Source of the DNA: DASUPK01 sp963804595
GTDB taxonomy: Bacteria; Actinomycetota; Thermoleophilia; Solirubrobacterales; 70-9
Assembly: GCA_963804595.1 (NCBI GenBank)
Contig: CAWDQZ010000017.1
Span: 282,298-346,297, forward strand
Length of the DNA: 64,000 nucleotides
Direction: 5' to 3'
A program made the position numbers and the translations under genes. The notes under the pieces were generated by a model. It ran no database searches, was not told the origin of the DNA, and saw only the letters and a list, made by a program, of their open reading frames with translations. This document shows, piece after piece, positions 52,297 to 61,118 of the stretch (positions are counted from its first letter, which is position 1; each line of letters opens with the position of its first letter).

Positions 52297-52767
52297 TCAG
52301 CCGATCAGATGGAAGATGAAATCGAACTCCGTTCCTGCCGGGTTGTGGTACTTGAGTTCCATCTCGCCGCGCGCGTTACGGTAGGCGCCCGTCCCTCCGG
52401 TGATCGCGAGCACGGTGTTACCCGTGTCGGAGAACGGACCCTCGACCGTGATCTGCCCTGATGGTAGGAACGTGGTCCAAGCGCATTCCCACGAAGCGCC
52501 CACAACGGTGCGGACACAGGACCCTTGGTCGCTACCGACCTTATGCGTGTCAGCCGCGTCGTAGACGTCGTTCGCGAACGTGAGGATGTTGCCGGCTACG
52601 TCTGCATTGGGGTCTCCATTGCTGACGGCATCGGTCGTCGCATGTTCGACCACCGCGATCGTGTGACCCGCGCGGTGGTGCCCCTTGCTGTTGCCGGCGC
52701 TCGTGTTCACCGCGACCACCAGCACGGCGGCGGACCCCAATAGCGCGAGTGCGATTACCCGCTTCAT
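52297..52767 (-). CDS. Secreted allene-oxide-cyclase-barrel-like protein
   Basis: 156 residues with signal peptide 1-24 (MKRVIALALLGSAAVLVVAV). The C-terminal half has ITGGTGAYRNARGEMELKYH, the signature of the small beta-barrel shared by plant allene oxide cyclases and dirigent proteins and widespread in actinobacterial exported proteins. A Cys pair (GSCVRTVVGASWEC) could form a disulfide. The bacterial role is unknown. It lies, with the next VOC gene, between the two inverted 192-bp elements. Confidence 0.78.
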   Translation of the reverse strand: MKRVIALALLGSAAVLVVAVNTSAGNSKGHHRAGHTIAVVEHATTDAVSNGDPNADVAGNILTFANDVYDAADTHKVGSDQGSCVRTVVGASWECAWTTFLPSGQITVEGPFSDTGNTVLAITGGTGAYRNARGEMELKYHNPAGTEFDFIFHLIG

Positions 52768-52880
52768 CTCAACCTCCTTGTCATTGAGCCGGTAGCGGCT
52801 GTGCCTTCAACGCGGGCACGTGCTGACGCCGGCTCTCCTTGCCGCATAGCGGCGCTGAAAACCATATGCCGATGACACCT

Positions 52881-52896
52881 GCTTTGGACGAGAAGC
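52881..52896 (+). repeat. 16-mer GCTTTGGACGAGAAGC, isolated copy
   Basis: An exact match to the end segment of the 192-bp elements (52195-52210 and, inverted, 53451-53466) and to 54834-54849. It sits just after the stop of the VOC gene at 52925 (minus strand). Confidence 0.7.
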
Positions 52897-52924
52897 GGCT
52901 ACCGCTTGGTCGGGCGTGCTGGTT

Positions 52925-53362
52925 CTAGTCGGTCAGGCCCTTGTCGCGAAGCTCCTCGCGCGCACGGTCGGTCTTCGCGAGTCGGTCGATGCCCATAGCG
53001 CGAAGGACGGATGGCGCCTTGGTGAACTGGATGTCGCGGTAGTCGACGACCTGTATGTGGTTACCCCATGGATCCAAGAAGTCGAGTGAGCCGCTTGCTT
53101 GGACGTCGACGCCGGCCTGTTGGAGCGCTGCGCGTACGCCTTCCTTGTCGTCGACGACGAGCCCGACGTGCCGTGCCTGGTCCGGAGGTTGGGTTCGCCC
53201 TGCCGCGAGCGCGATGAACTGATCGCCCATGTCGACGAAGGCCATCGCAGCGCCAGCCCGGCCGCGTAGCTCGAACTCGAAGAAGCGTCCATACCAGGCA
53301 AGCGCCTCCTCAACGCTGCCCACCTCGAGCGCAATGTGGTTGATTCCGACGAGCTGCGCCAT
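52925..53362 (-). CDS. VOC-family protein
   Basis: 145 residues. The first unit is INHIALEVGSVEEALAWYGR, the second ARHVGLVVDDKEGVRAALQQ. Potential metal ligands are His in NHIAL, Gln or Asp in MGDQFIAL and His in ARHVG, with LDPWGNHIQVVDY closing the second unit. This is the VOC/glyoxalase superfamily and the substrate is unknown. A helical tail of about 30 residues (FTKAPSVLRAMGIDRLAKTD) follows the fold. Both sides carry repeat elements. Confidence 0.82.
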   Translation of the reverse strand: MAQLVGINHIALEVGSVEEALAWYGRFFEFELRGRAGAAMAFVDMGDQFIALAAGRTQPPDQARHVGLVVDDKEGVRAALQQAGVDVQASGSLDFLDPWGNHIQVVDYRDIQFTKAPSVLRAMGIDRLAKTDRAREELRDKGLTD

Positions 53363-53450
53363 CCCAACCGACCCTAGCGGGTCCCCCTCGTCCGTCGGTG
53401 GGCTACATGGCGAACCCGAATTTGCTGCATTCCACGCAAGGGGGATAGCC

Positions 53451-53642
53451 GCTTCTCGTCCAAAGCACCCACTGCTGCGAACGTCCCGGGTTATTCCCTA
53501 TACGGGTGATTGCCGGACGTTCGCGATGCCGGCCGGCACCGAACGTCCGTGGGTGACCCCCATATGGAGGATTCCCGGACGTTCGCGCGACGGGTGGGGC
53601 GGGGAGCGGCAGGAAAGCGCTGCTTTCCATGCAGAGCAGCAG
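53451..53642 (+). repeat. 192-bp inverted-repeat element, copy B (two 44-bp palindromes)
   Basis: The inverted partner of 52019-52210: the 16-mer, two 44-bp palindromes (53479-53522 and 53541-53584) and GCTTTCCATGCAGAGC (53622-53637), in mirror order. It occupies the middle of the gene-free interval 53363-53827. The remaining 185 bp up to 53827 shows no gene, RNA or repeat I can recognise. Confidence 0.85.
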
Positions 53643-53827
53643 CGTGTAGGCGTGAACCTGCGACCTCGATCAGGGCGACAAGAGGGCAACAGCCAGGACG
53701 GAATCCAGCCGAAGCCAGGCGAACTCGAGTCCTGGGGGGTTCATCTCCAGCTCGCCGCCTCGGCGCGCTCACCGACTCCGACTTTGAGCAGTAAAGGCGA
53801 AGATCCTCGCTAGCTAGCCTGGGACGC

Positions 53828-54160
53828 ATGGCTTCTGCGCCGCGCGTCGAGCTTCTCTGGTGGCGTGAGTGCCCCTCCTGGGAGCGGGCGCTCGACATGT
53901 TGCGCGAGGCGATGGCGTACAAGGGACTCGATCCGGACTCGATCGAAGTGAGCGAGGTTGACACCGACGCGGCGGCCCGGCGGCATGAGTTCGTTGGCTC
54001 GCCGACGATCCGAGTGAACGGGGTGGACGTTCAGCCGCCCGTGGAGGGTGAGCCAACCGGGCTCGCTTGCCGCGTATACCGCCGCCGGGACGGGCGGACC
54101 TCACCGCTCCCCGATCCGGAGGACCTGCGCGAGGCGCTCGGAGCGGCCGCGCTCCGCTGA
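53828..54160 (+). CDS. Thioredoxin-fold protein with CPSW motif
   Basis: 110 residues. VELLWWRECPSWERALDMLR at the start and EFVGSPTIRVNGVDVQPP in the middle match the small thioredoxin-like family related to the alkylmercury-lyase neighbourhood proteins, in which the active position is Cys or selenocysteine. Here it is a single Cys followed by Pro-Ser-Trp; the second Cys of a CxxC pair is absent. GSPTIRVNG is the cis-Pro loop. The gene is followed after 18 bp by a second thioredoxin-fold gene on the same strand, so the two may act as a redox pair. Confidence 0.75.
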   Translation: MASAPRVELLWWRECPSWERALDMLREAMAYKGLDPDSIEVSEVDTDAAARRHEFVGSPTIRVNGVDVQPPVEGEPTGLACRVYRRRDGRTSPLPDPEDLREALGAAALR

Positions 54161-54178
54161 CGGGATAGCCTGCCGCCG

Positions 54179-54709
54179 ATGCCGACTGCGATTGGAGAAC
54201 GGGCCCCCGACTTCGAGCTCCCGGCCACCGACGGCGAGCGCCACGCGCTGAGCGCGGAAGGCGCCCCGGCGACGGTCGTCTACTGGACCTGCAACCACTG
54301 CCCTTATGCCCTCGCCTGGCACGAGCGCCTCCTCGACGTCGCTCGCGACTATTCGGATCGCGGCGTGCGGGTACTGGCGATCAGCTCGAACGATCCCGAG
54401 CGATACCAGGCCGACTCGTTCGAGGCAATGGTCGAACGGGTCCAGCAAGAGGGCGGCTGGCCGCATCCCTACCTGTATGACGAGACCCAGCAGATCGCCC
54501 GCGAGTGGGGCGCAGAGCGGACGCCACACGTATTCGTGCTCGACTCAGGTTTGCAGCTGCGCTACCGAGGCGCCCCGGATGCCGACTACGACGATCCATC
54601 GCAGGACGCGGTCTGGCTTCGCGCCGCGCTAGACGCGGTGCTGGCCGGACAGGAGCCCGACCCGTCGGAGACCGAGGCCGAGGGCTGCACGATCAAGTGG
54701 AAGCCATGA
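54179..54709 (+). CDS. Thioredoxin-family/AhpC-TSA-like protein
   Basis: 176 residues from ATG 54179. GERAPDFELPATDGERHALS is the peroxiredoxin-type start. VVYWTCNHCPYALAWHERLL carries the CxxC pair CNHC, then VLAISSNDPERYQADSFEAM and AERTPHVFVLDSGLQLRYRG (cis-Pro region TPHVF). This CNHCPY branch is a reductase-like thioredoxin fold, not a typical peroxidase. A late Cys (AEGCTIKWKP) is conserved in the group. Cytoplasmic; probably cotranscribed with the preceding small protein. Confidence 0.85.
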   Translation: MPTAIGERAPDFELPATDGERHALSAEGAPATVVYWTCNHCPYALAWHERLLDVARDYSDRGVRVLAISSNDPERYQADSFEAMVERVQQEGGWPHPYLYDETQQIAREWGAERTPHVFVLDSGLQLRYRGAPDADYDDPSQDAVWLRAALDAVLAGQEPDPSETEAEGCTIKWKP

Positions 54710-54833
54710 AGCCATGACGGCCCGTCGAAGGCCGGTTCAGAAGCCCGACCTCACCGCAAGGTAGTGACCGCGACGGGGGGCACCCGAAAGTGCGAAGGCG
54801 GAACAAGGGTGCCGCCAACGCCTGCAAGGCGCG

Positions 54834-54849
54834 GCTTTGGACGAGAAGC
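54834..54849 (+). repeat. 16-mer GCTTTGGACGAGAAGC, isolated copy
   Basis: An exact copy of the 16-mer that ends the 192-bp elements. It lies in the 174-bp interval between two convergent genes, close to the stop of the oxidoreductase at 54884. No other feature is seen in the interval. Confidence 0.7.
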
Positions 54850-54883
54850 GGCGCATTCGTAGGATCCGGGGGCGCCCGGAAAC

Positions 54884-55837
54884 TCATCGCTCCGGAGCAG
54901 TCACGAGCACGAGCTTCCCGCTCACCCGCCCGGCCTGCAGGCGCTCGTGAGCCTGCGCCAGAAGCTCGAGCGGGAACGCCTCCTCGATCACGACCTCGAG
55001 CTCGCCCTCTTCGGTCAGGGCGGCCAGGGATTCGAGGCCGGCGCGGTCGGGCTCGACGTCGATCGCGGTCGCGCGCTTTGCCTGTTCCCCGGCCGCGCCG
55101 ACCAGCCTCCTGCCGAGCTCGCCGGCGACCGCGACCAGCAGACCGCCCTTCCCGAGCGTCGCCAGGGACCTGATCAGGCCGTCGTCGTCCTCGCTGACCA
55201 GATCCAGGACGACGTCGACATCCGAGACGGTCCGCTCAAGGGGCCCCGCGGTGTAGTCGATCGGCTCGTCGACGCCGAGCTCACGAAGGAAGGCGTGCTT
55301 CTCGGAGCGGGCGGTGCCGATCACGTACGCGCCGCGGGCTTTGGCGATCTGGACGGCAAGGTGACCGACGCCCCCCGCGGCCGCCTGGACCAGCACGCGG
55401 TCGCCCTCCCCCACCCCGGCGGAGTCGAGCGCCTGCCAGGCGGTGAGTCCCGCGAGCGGCAGTGCCCCCGCCTGCTCGTCGCTGATGGAATCGGGAATGA
55501 GGGCGAGAAAGCGCTCGGGGGCGGCAACATACTCGGCGTCGCAGCAGGCAAGCTCCGGGAAGCGGGGCAGACCGAAGACGCGGTCGCCGGGCTCGAAGCG
55601 GAGGACATCGTCGCCCGCCTCCTCGACCCTGCCCGCGACGTCCCAGCCGAGGATCATCGGCGGCTCGCCCATCGCGTCGGGCACCCAGGACCCCTCCCGG
55701 ACCTGCCAGTCGACAGGGCTGACGCCCGCGGCCGCGGTCCGGATCAAGACCTCGGCCGGACCGGGCTTCGGGCGCTCGACATCCAGCACCTCGAGGACCT
55801 CGGGGCCTCCGTGCTCCCGCATGACCACCGCCTTCAT
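54884..55837 (-). CDS. NADP-dependent zinc-free MDR/quinone oxidoreductase
   Basis: 317 residues from ATG 55837. MKAVVMREHGGPEVLEVLDV, then ILGWDVAGRVEEAGDD, GALPLAGLTAWQALDSAG and the NADP motif VLVQAAAGGVGHLAVQIAKA (AxxGGVG). The zinc ligands of alcohol dehydrogenases are missing, so it is of the quinone-oxidoreductase type acting on enones or quinones. Monocistronic and divergent from the copper oxidase gene; the 74-bp interval is the only promoter space. Confidence 0.88.
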   Translation of the reverse strand: MKAVVMREHGGPEVLEVLDVERPKPGPAEVLIRTAAAGVSPVDWQVREGSWVPDAMGEPPMILGWDVAGRVEEAGDDVLRFEPGDRVFGLPRFPELACCDAEYVAAPERFLALIPDSISDEQAGALPLAGLTAWQALDSAGVGEGDRVLVQAAAGGVGHLAVQIAKARGAYVIGTARSEKHAFLRELGVDEPIDYTAGPLERTVSDVDVVLDLVSEDDDGLIRSLATLGKGGLLVAVAGELGRRLVGAAGEQAKRATAIDVEPDRAGLESLAALTEEGELEVVIEEAFPLELLAQAHERLQAGRVSGKLVLVTAPER

Positions 55838-55911
55838 CTCCCGAGTATCGCGTCCCTAGTGGTCAAAGAACAGCCAAAAGTTCTCTCCTCATCCCGCCGT
55901 TGTTGGGTCGT

Positions 55912-57825
55912 ATGGCCCGCGTGGGGAAAGTCACGCTGTGGGTCGCCTTTGCGGTCACATCTGTTGGGCTGGCTGCGGCCGGGAGTGCCGTGGCGCATGA
56001 CGTGTCGACGCCCAGCGGCCACGCGGAGGAGGACTTCGTGGTTCACGACCGGGCGACCGAGACGCGGCTCAACGAACACACGAAGCGGACCTCAGCGGCA
56101 GCGTCGCTAGCCGCCACGGTGACTGGCAGCGAGGGCGACATCGGGCAGTGGGGCCCGGTGGTCGATTGGCCGGTAGTTGCGATCAATGCGGCGTTGCTGC
56201 CGAACGGCAAGGTCCTCGCCTATGACTCGGTCGGGGACGGGGCCACCGAGAGCTTTCCGGACCAGACGTTCACCCGGGCGACGGTGTGGGATCCCGCAAC
56301 CGGCAGCCAGACCGATGTGCGGGTGAACACGGGCTACAACATCTTCTGCAGCGGACTGGCGCACTTGATGGACGGCTCGTTGTTCGTCGCCGGCGGTAAC
56401 AAGGACCAGGCGCTCAACGGGATCAGCCAGACTCACCTCTTCAACCCGGCCACCAACACGTGGAGTCTCGGTCCCAACATGGCGGCGGGGCGTTGGTACC
56501 CGTCGGTGACACCGCTGTCGAACGGTGAGATGGTGATCACCGAGGGCGGACCCGATATCCCCGAGGTGCGCCAGACCGACGGCACGCTACGCAGCTTGAG
56601 CTCCGCTTCGCAAAATATGGCGCTTTACCCGTGGATGGACGTGGCGCCTAACGGGCGCGCTTTCGTATCGGGGCCAGACCCGACCATGCGCAGCCTGGAC
56701 ACGGCCGGAACTGGCAGCTGGACAACCCTCGCCCAGAGGGACACGATCTCCCGCAGCTACGGCAGCCACGCGTTCTACGACATCGGCAAGATCCTCGTCT
56801 CGGGCGGCGGCGCGTCGGTGGCCGATGCGCGCGTGATCGACCTCAACGGTCCGACGCCCCAGGTCTCGGCGACCTCGCCGATGGCCTTCGGACGCCGTCA
56901 GCACAACCTGACCACGCTCGCCGATGGCAGCGTCCTGGCCACGGGCGGCAACTCGTCCGGCGCCTCGCTCATCGACATGAACGCGGGCGTCTACCCCGCC
57001 GAGCTCTGGGACCCCGCGACCGGTGTCTGGAAGACACTCGCCTCGATGGCCGTGACGCGTCAGTACCACTCCACGGCGCTGCTTCTGCCCGACGGCCGCG
57101 TGTTGTCCGCAGGCGGAGGAATCTGCGGGACTTGCGACCAGGTCGGCTACCTCGCCAAGAATGCCGAGGTTTTCACGCCGCCGTACCTCTTCCAAAAGGA
57201 CGGCTCCGGTCAGCTCGCTCCGCGGCCGACGATCAGTTCGGCGCCGAGCTCGGCGGGATACGGCTCGCAGATCCAGATCGCGACTCCCGATGCCGCCTCG
57301 ATCCGGAAGGTGGCGCTCGCGCGGCTTGGCGCGGTGACGCATTCGGTCAACATGGAACAGCGCTACGTGCCGCTCAGCTTCACGGCCGGCAGCGGCTCGC
57401 TCACGGCGACTGTTCCGACCAACGTCAACGTTGCGCCGCCCGGTTTCTACATGCTGTTCATCCTTGACGGGGCGGGAGTCCCCTCGGTGGCGAAAATGGT
57501 TCGGCTCGACGCGACGGCGCCGCCACCACCGCCCTCGAACCAGCCACCGTCCGTTTCTCTGACCTCACCCGGAGACGGTGTGAGCTTCACACAGCCGGCC
57601 AAGATCGACCTCGCGGCCAGCGCATCGGATACAGATGGAACGGTGGTGAGCGTCTCGTTCTACGACGGCTCGAAGCTGATCGTGCAGGACACCAGCGCAC
57701 CGTACTCATACCGCTGGAACGGCGCCGGGGTCGGCAATCACACGTTGACCGCACGGGCTATCGACAACGCCGGCGCGACAGCGACCAGCAGCATCGTGAC
57801 CATCACTGTTCGCAAGAAGCGCTAG
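55912..57825 (+). CDS. Secreted galactose-oxidase-like copper radical oxidase
   Basis: 637 residues from ATG 55912. Signal peptide 1-29 (VTLWVAFAVTSVGLAAAGSA). The kelch seven-bladed propeller carries all catalytic positions of galactose/glyoxal oxidases: Cys146 in YNIFCSGLAHL and Tyr196 in AAGRWYPSVTPL (the thioether-linked pair), Tyr385-His386 in VTRQYHSTALLLPDGR, and His477 in VTHSVNMEQRYVPL within the DUF1929 domain. After it comes a proline linker (APPPPPSNQPP) and an Ig-like Big/PKD-type domain (about 550-633). It should oxidise alcohols or aldehydes outside the cell and release H2O2. Physiological substrate unknown. Confidence 0.88.
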   Translation: MARVGKVTLWVAFAVTSVGLAAAGSAVAHDVSTPSGHAEEDFVVHDRATETRLNEHTKRTSAAASLAATVTGSEGDIGQWGPVVDWPVVAINAALLPNGKVLAYDSVGDGATESFPDQTFTRATVWDPATGSQTDVRVNTGYNIFCSGLAHLMDGSLFVAGGNKDQALNGISQTHLFNPATNTWSLGPNMAAGRWYPSVTPLSNGEMVITEGGPDIPEVRQTDGTLRSLSSASQNMALYPWMDVAPNGRAFVSGPDPTMRSLDTAGTGSWTTLAQRDTISRSYGSHAFYDIGKILVSGGGASVADARVIDLNGPTPQVSATSPMAFGRRQHNLTTLADGSVLATGGNSSGASLIDMNAGVYPAELWDPATGVWKTLASMAVTRQYHSTALLLPDGRVLSAGGGICGTCDQVGYLAKNAEVFTPPYLFQKDGSGQLAPRPTISSAPSSAGYGSQIQIATPDAASIRKVALARLGAVTHSVNMEQRYVPLSFTAGSGSLTATVPTNVNVAPPGFYMLFILDGAGVPSVAKMVRLDATAPPPPPSNQPPSVSLTSPGDGVSFTQPAKIDLAASASDTDGTVVSVSFYDGSKLIVQDTSAPYSYRWNGAGVGNHTLTARAIDNAGATATSSIVTITVRKKR

Positions 57826-57906
57826 GGAGACGCCGCCAGCGCACCGAACGTCAGGTCGACGGCGGTGAACATGACACGAATGTGGAGGCCGATCTCCATG
57901 CTTCGG

Positions 57907-60345
57907 TCAGTCGCCGTGGCGCTGCAGCTCGAGGACCTGCTGGAAGGTCGGGCGGTTCGTCGTCGGGAAGGTGTTCGGCAGCAGGCCGGGGACGAACCCG
58001 GTGCGGGACGCCGGTCCCGTCCACTGCGCCGGGTCGGGTTGGCCAAGCTGACTCGCCAGCTGATCAGCGGTTTGATGGACCGCGTTCCAGAGTGAGCTCC
58101 GGCACTGCGCCAGAGAGCCGGCGCCGCAGTAGCGGAGGTTGAACCGATCCCGCACCCGCTTCCCGAGCAGCGACCGGAGATCCTTGTCCACATAGGACTC
58201 GCCGGAGGACGAACCCAGGCCGCGCACTGCATTGAGGTCGGGGATCAGGCTTCCGAACACCGGCGACATGACGGCGTCTGCGATCGGCCGCCAGAGCTGG
58301 GTCATGATCACCGGCCCGGGCTCGTCGTAGAGCCCGTCGCCGTTGGCATCGAGGCGGGGCGCATCGCGAGATACCCAGTCATCGAGGATGTCCACGACCT
58401 CCTGGTCCCGCGCGCTGGGCGCTGGCCCCGTGTGGAGCACCCGGCTGACGACGGGCCACACGAGCGCGCGGTCGTCCTCGGTGGCCGCGCGGTTCATGAT
58501 CCCGACGTTGTCGGTGATCCGGGCGTGCTTCGGCCACTGGTCGAAGAGCTCCACGTGCTGCACGGACCCGAATGGCTCGTTGTCGCCGTGCATGAAGCCG
58601 GGGGCCGAGCGATTGTTCCAGTTGAGGAGAAGCCCGCGCGGGCCGTTCGTCGCATGAGGATGCTGTCGCTCGCTGAGGAAGCCAGTCCATTCGTCATGAC
58701 CGGTGCCCAGCGTCGGCAGGCGACGGTCGAGGCCCCGCGGTCGCCTCGGCAGCAGTCCCGAGGAGAAGTACGACGTGGCCTTGCGCGAGACGTAGCCCCA
58801 GTTGAAGGTGAAGCCGAACTCGTTCGCAATGCTCCAGAAGCGCCGCGGCGTTGTCGCCTTGCCTTCGGTCATGTCCTTGAGCGCCGCGAGGTTGAGAGCG
58901 TCACGCCCGAAGGTCGAGCGCTTGCGCGTCAGCGCGTAGGGCTGGCCGTGCACCGTCGCAGTCGCGAACACTGGGCCGTGGACCGACACCGGGTAGCGGA
59001 TCGGCTGGCCATTCAGAAGGCCCGCGTCGAAGTTCTCGAACGGCCTGCACTCGCCCCTGTAGAGGTAGTGGGTGGACGCACGCGTAGGCGCCGAGCCGTT
59101 GGGCTCGCACAGGCGTTCGGCGTAGACGTCACGGACGTCACCGTCGGCAGAGGTCAGGCTCCAGGCGTAGTTCGGGGTGCGGCCGATGAGCATGTACATG
59201 TTGAGGCCGGGCACCGCGATGCCCTGCGCGTTGATGCCGGGGCCGTGCAGGTCCTCCTGCTCGACGATCTCCGGATAGAAGTAGCCGAGCTGCGGGCCCA
59301 TCACTGCCAGTGAGTTGCCGGTGGCGGAGCGCCGGGGGGCCGTGATCAGGAAGTTCGATGCCTCCTTGTGAGCGGGCGCGGCGGCGGCGGTTGCGGCCGG
59401 CACCCGCGGGTCCAGGCTCTGGATCGAGTTCGCGTCGAGCACCACCGACCCGGTCACGGGGCCGCCTGTGAGGGGCGGGTAGTTGAAGCGCTTCCGGATC
59501 GTCGTCGGCGCCTCCCTGTCGTCGGCGAGCATGACGTCGTCCCAGGCCTTGTAGCCCTTGCCGGGCCCGAGCGACCCCTGCAGCTTCGCGAGCAGGTCGG
59601 CGTTCCCCGCCTCACCGCCGCCGCCAGAGCCGAAGATCGAGCCGATGAAGGCCGTCACCGCGATCACGTCGTTGACCGTCGCGGGCGGCTGGTTGATCCC
59701 GTGCGCCGCCCAGTAGGCGTTGACGCCGTCGGCGCCAGCCTGCGCGTCGTCGATGATCTGTTGTCCCTTCGCTCCGTAGGTATCCACCAGCAGCTGGCGC
59801 TGTTTTGTGACGAGCGCCTCGGTCGCGGCGCTGGGCACGAACGACTGGCCGCTGGTCACTAGGGAGAAGGCGTCCAGGTTCGGGATGTCGGCCACGGCGG
59901 CCCGTGCCGGTCCCCGGCCCAACTGGAGCAGGAGCCCGCGGTCCCGCGCCGTGACCCACCCGGCACCGAAGGCGACGTCGGCGCGGGTCTGTCCGTAGAT
60001 GTGCGGGATCCCGAAGGAGTCATAGATCAGGCGCAGGCCCGGCCGGCCGGTCTGCTCCTCGTGTGCCGGCTCGATCGGCTGGAAGTCCTCAGGGAGGAAA
60101 AAGTTCTGGATATCCGCGTTGGTGATGTTGTCTCGCAGCGGCGTCAACCCGCTGTAGAGCGGAAGCTGATCGGTCGAGTTCTGGGTGAACGGGACGCCGC
60201 CGTAGTTGCCGGGCGGCAGGATGTAGCGGGCCACATCGCCGCGCTCGTCGTGCCCGCGGTTCATTCCTGGAGCCGCCTCGACAGCGACCGGGGTCAAGAG
60301 CAGCACGCCAGCGGCGAAGAGGATGAACAGGCTCCGCCGGCTCAC
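57907..60345 (-). CDS. Secreted penicillin-acylase-family Ntn hydrolase
   Basis: 812 residues with signal peptide 1-25. LRLIYDSFGIPHIYGQTRAD and VAFGAGWVTARDRGLLLQLG mark the alpha subunit. The spacer ends in HKEASNFLITAPRRSATGNS, where Ser330 should become the N-terminal nucleophile after self-cleavage; LAVMGPQLGYFYPEIV follows as in other acylases. LNWNNRSAPGF is the oxyanion/Asn block. Members cleave amide bonds of penicillins, acyl-homoserine lactones or N-acyl amino acids. The substrate here is unknown; AHL quenching is one possibility. Monocistronic. The 296-bp upstream interval (60346-60641) shows no gene or known element. Confidence 0.88.
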   Translation of the reverse strand: MSRRSLFILFAAGVLLLTPVAVEAAPGMNRGHDERGDVARYILPPGNYGGVPFTQNSTDQLPLYSGLTPLRDNITNADIQNFFLPEDFQPIEPAHEEQTGRPGLRLIYDSFGIPHIYGQTRADVAFGAGWVTARDRGLLLQLGRGPARAAVADIPNLDAFSLVTSGQSFVPSAATEALVTKQRQLLVDTYGAKGQQIIDDAQAGADGVNAYWAAHGINQPPATVNDVIAVTAFIGSIFGSGGGGEAGNADLLAKLQGSLGPGKGYKAWDDVMLADDREAPTTIRKRFNYPPLTGGPVTGSVVLDANSIQSLDPRVPAATAAAAPAHKEASNFLITAPRRSATGNSLAVMGPQLGYFYPEIVEQEDLHGPGINAQGIAVPGLNMYMLIGRTPNYAWSLTSADGDVRDVYAERLCEPNGSAPTRASTHYLYRGECRPFENFDAGLLNGQPIRYPVSVHGPVFATATVHGQPYALTRKRSTFGRDALNLAALKDMTEGKATTPRRFWSIANEFGFTFNWGYVSRKATSYFSSGLLPRRPRGLDRRLPTLGTGHDEWTGFLSERQHPHATNGPRGLLLNWNNRSAPGFMHGDNEPFGSVQHVELFDQWPKHARITDNVGIMNRAATEDDRALVWPVVSRVLHTGPAPSARDQEVVDILDDWVSRDAPRLDANGDGLYDEPGPVIMTQLWRPIADAVMSPVFGSLIPDLNAVRGLGSSSGESYVDKDLRSLLGKRVRDRFNLRYCGAGSLAQCRSSLWNAVHQTADQLASQLGQPDPAQWTGPASRTGFVPGLLPNTFPTTNRPTFQQVLELQRHGD

Positions 60346-60641
60346 GAATCTCCTATGGCCCTACCGACTTGGTGTCCATACCAAGGCTCGCCACCGTGCC
60401 TACCCGCATTTGCGCGAACAAACCCTTAGCAGCGGGGGCCCGATTCCTCTCTCGCTACCACCGAACGCGTATCCGCGAGACCAGTCGGCACCCCAACTAG
60501 GGAACCGGCGCTCCTGTTCTCAAGCGAACGCAACACCGCGGTCGGCTGCCGCCGGCCCTGCTCCTTTGCATGAAGCGGCAGTTACTCCATCGAATAGACA
60601 GGTCCCTTGTTGGACGTCGAACGGATGAATCGATCCGGCCC

Positions 60642-61118
60642 CTATAGGAGATCCACGAGCGCGGCGAGAAAGAGACCGAATGCCGCCCAGGTGGAGAGCG
60701 CGCGGATCCAATTGAGCTTGAAGTAGGACCGCCGTACCGCCTCCCAGTCCTCGGGCATGTGATCGGGATCCCAGGCGAGCATCCGGTCGTAGTTCGGCTC
60801 GGCGATCCGGTTGGAGACGACGGCGTTTCCGCCGAGGGTGAAGGCGAGGCCGATCGCTGTGAGGACGAAGGGTGTGCCCCCTGCCTCGTCCGTCGCGATG
60901 AGCGCGACCGCGGGCGCCACCACCATCCCGATGACGACGATGTAGTTGAAGGGAGACTTGCGCGCAACGGTCAGGAAGCGGCGCAGGAACCGCGCGAACT
61001 CGGGCCCATCCATCGCTCCCATCACCTTGTGGAAGATCAGGTTCAACATCGCGTACAGGCCCGAGAACAGGCCGGTAAAGACCACGCTCGCGATCAGCGC
61101 CCACTCCTCCAAGGACAC
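60642..61118 (-). CDS. DUF1772-like small membrane protein
   Basis: 158 residues with four predicted helices (about 5-27, 56-76, 82-100 and 137-157). FTGLFSGLYAMLNLIFHKVM and VVSNRIAEPNYDRMLAWDPD, with a long polar loop before the last helix (WEAVRRSYFKLNWIRALSTW), match the DUF1772/anthrone-oxygenase-like family, which in several pathways acts in oxidations of aromatic compounds. Function here unknown. Monocistronic. Confidence 0.75.
   Translation of the reverse strand: MSLEEWALIASVVFTGLFSGLYAMLNLIFHKVMGAMDGPEFARFLRRFLTVARKSPFNYIVVIGMVVAPAVALIATDEAGGTPFVLTAIGLAFTLGGNAVVSNRIAEPNYDRMLAWDPDHMPEDWEAVRRSYFKLNWIRALSTWAAFGLFLAALVDLL

Noticed and set aside
52077..53584. CRISPR array
   Set aside because: Only two units per cluster, palindromic over their whole length, and the 18-bp linker is the same in both clusters; no cas genes.
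52019..53642. Insertion sequence or transposon bounded by the inverted repeats
   Set aside because: The enclosed genes are an exported protein and a VOC protein, there is no transposase, and no target duplication is visible. Kept only as an inverted repeat pair.
57822..58232. Minus-strand frame between the copper oxidase and acylase genes
   Set aside because: Mostly overlaps acylase coding sequence in another frame; the 81-bp true gap holds no gene.
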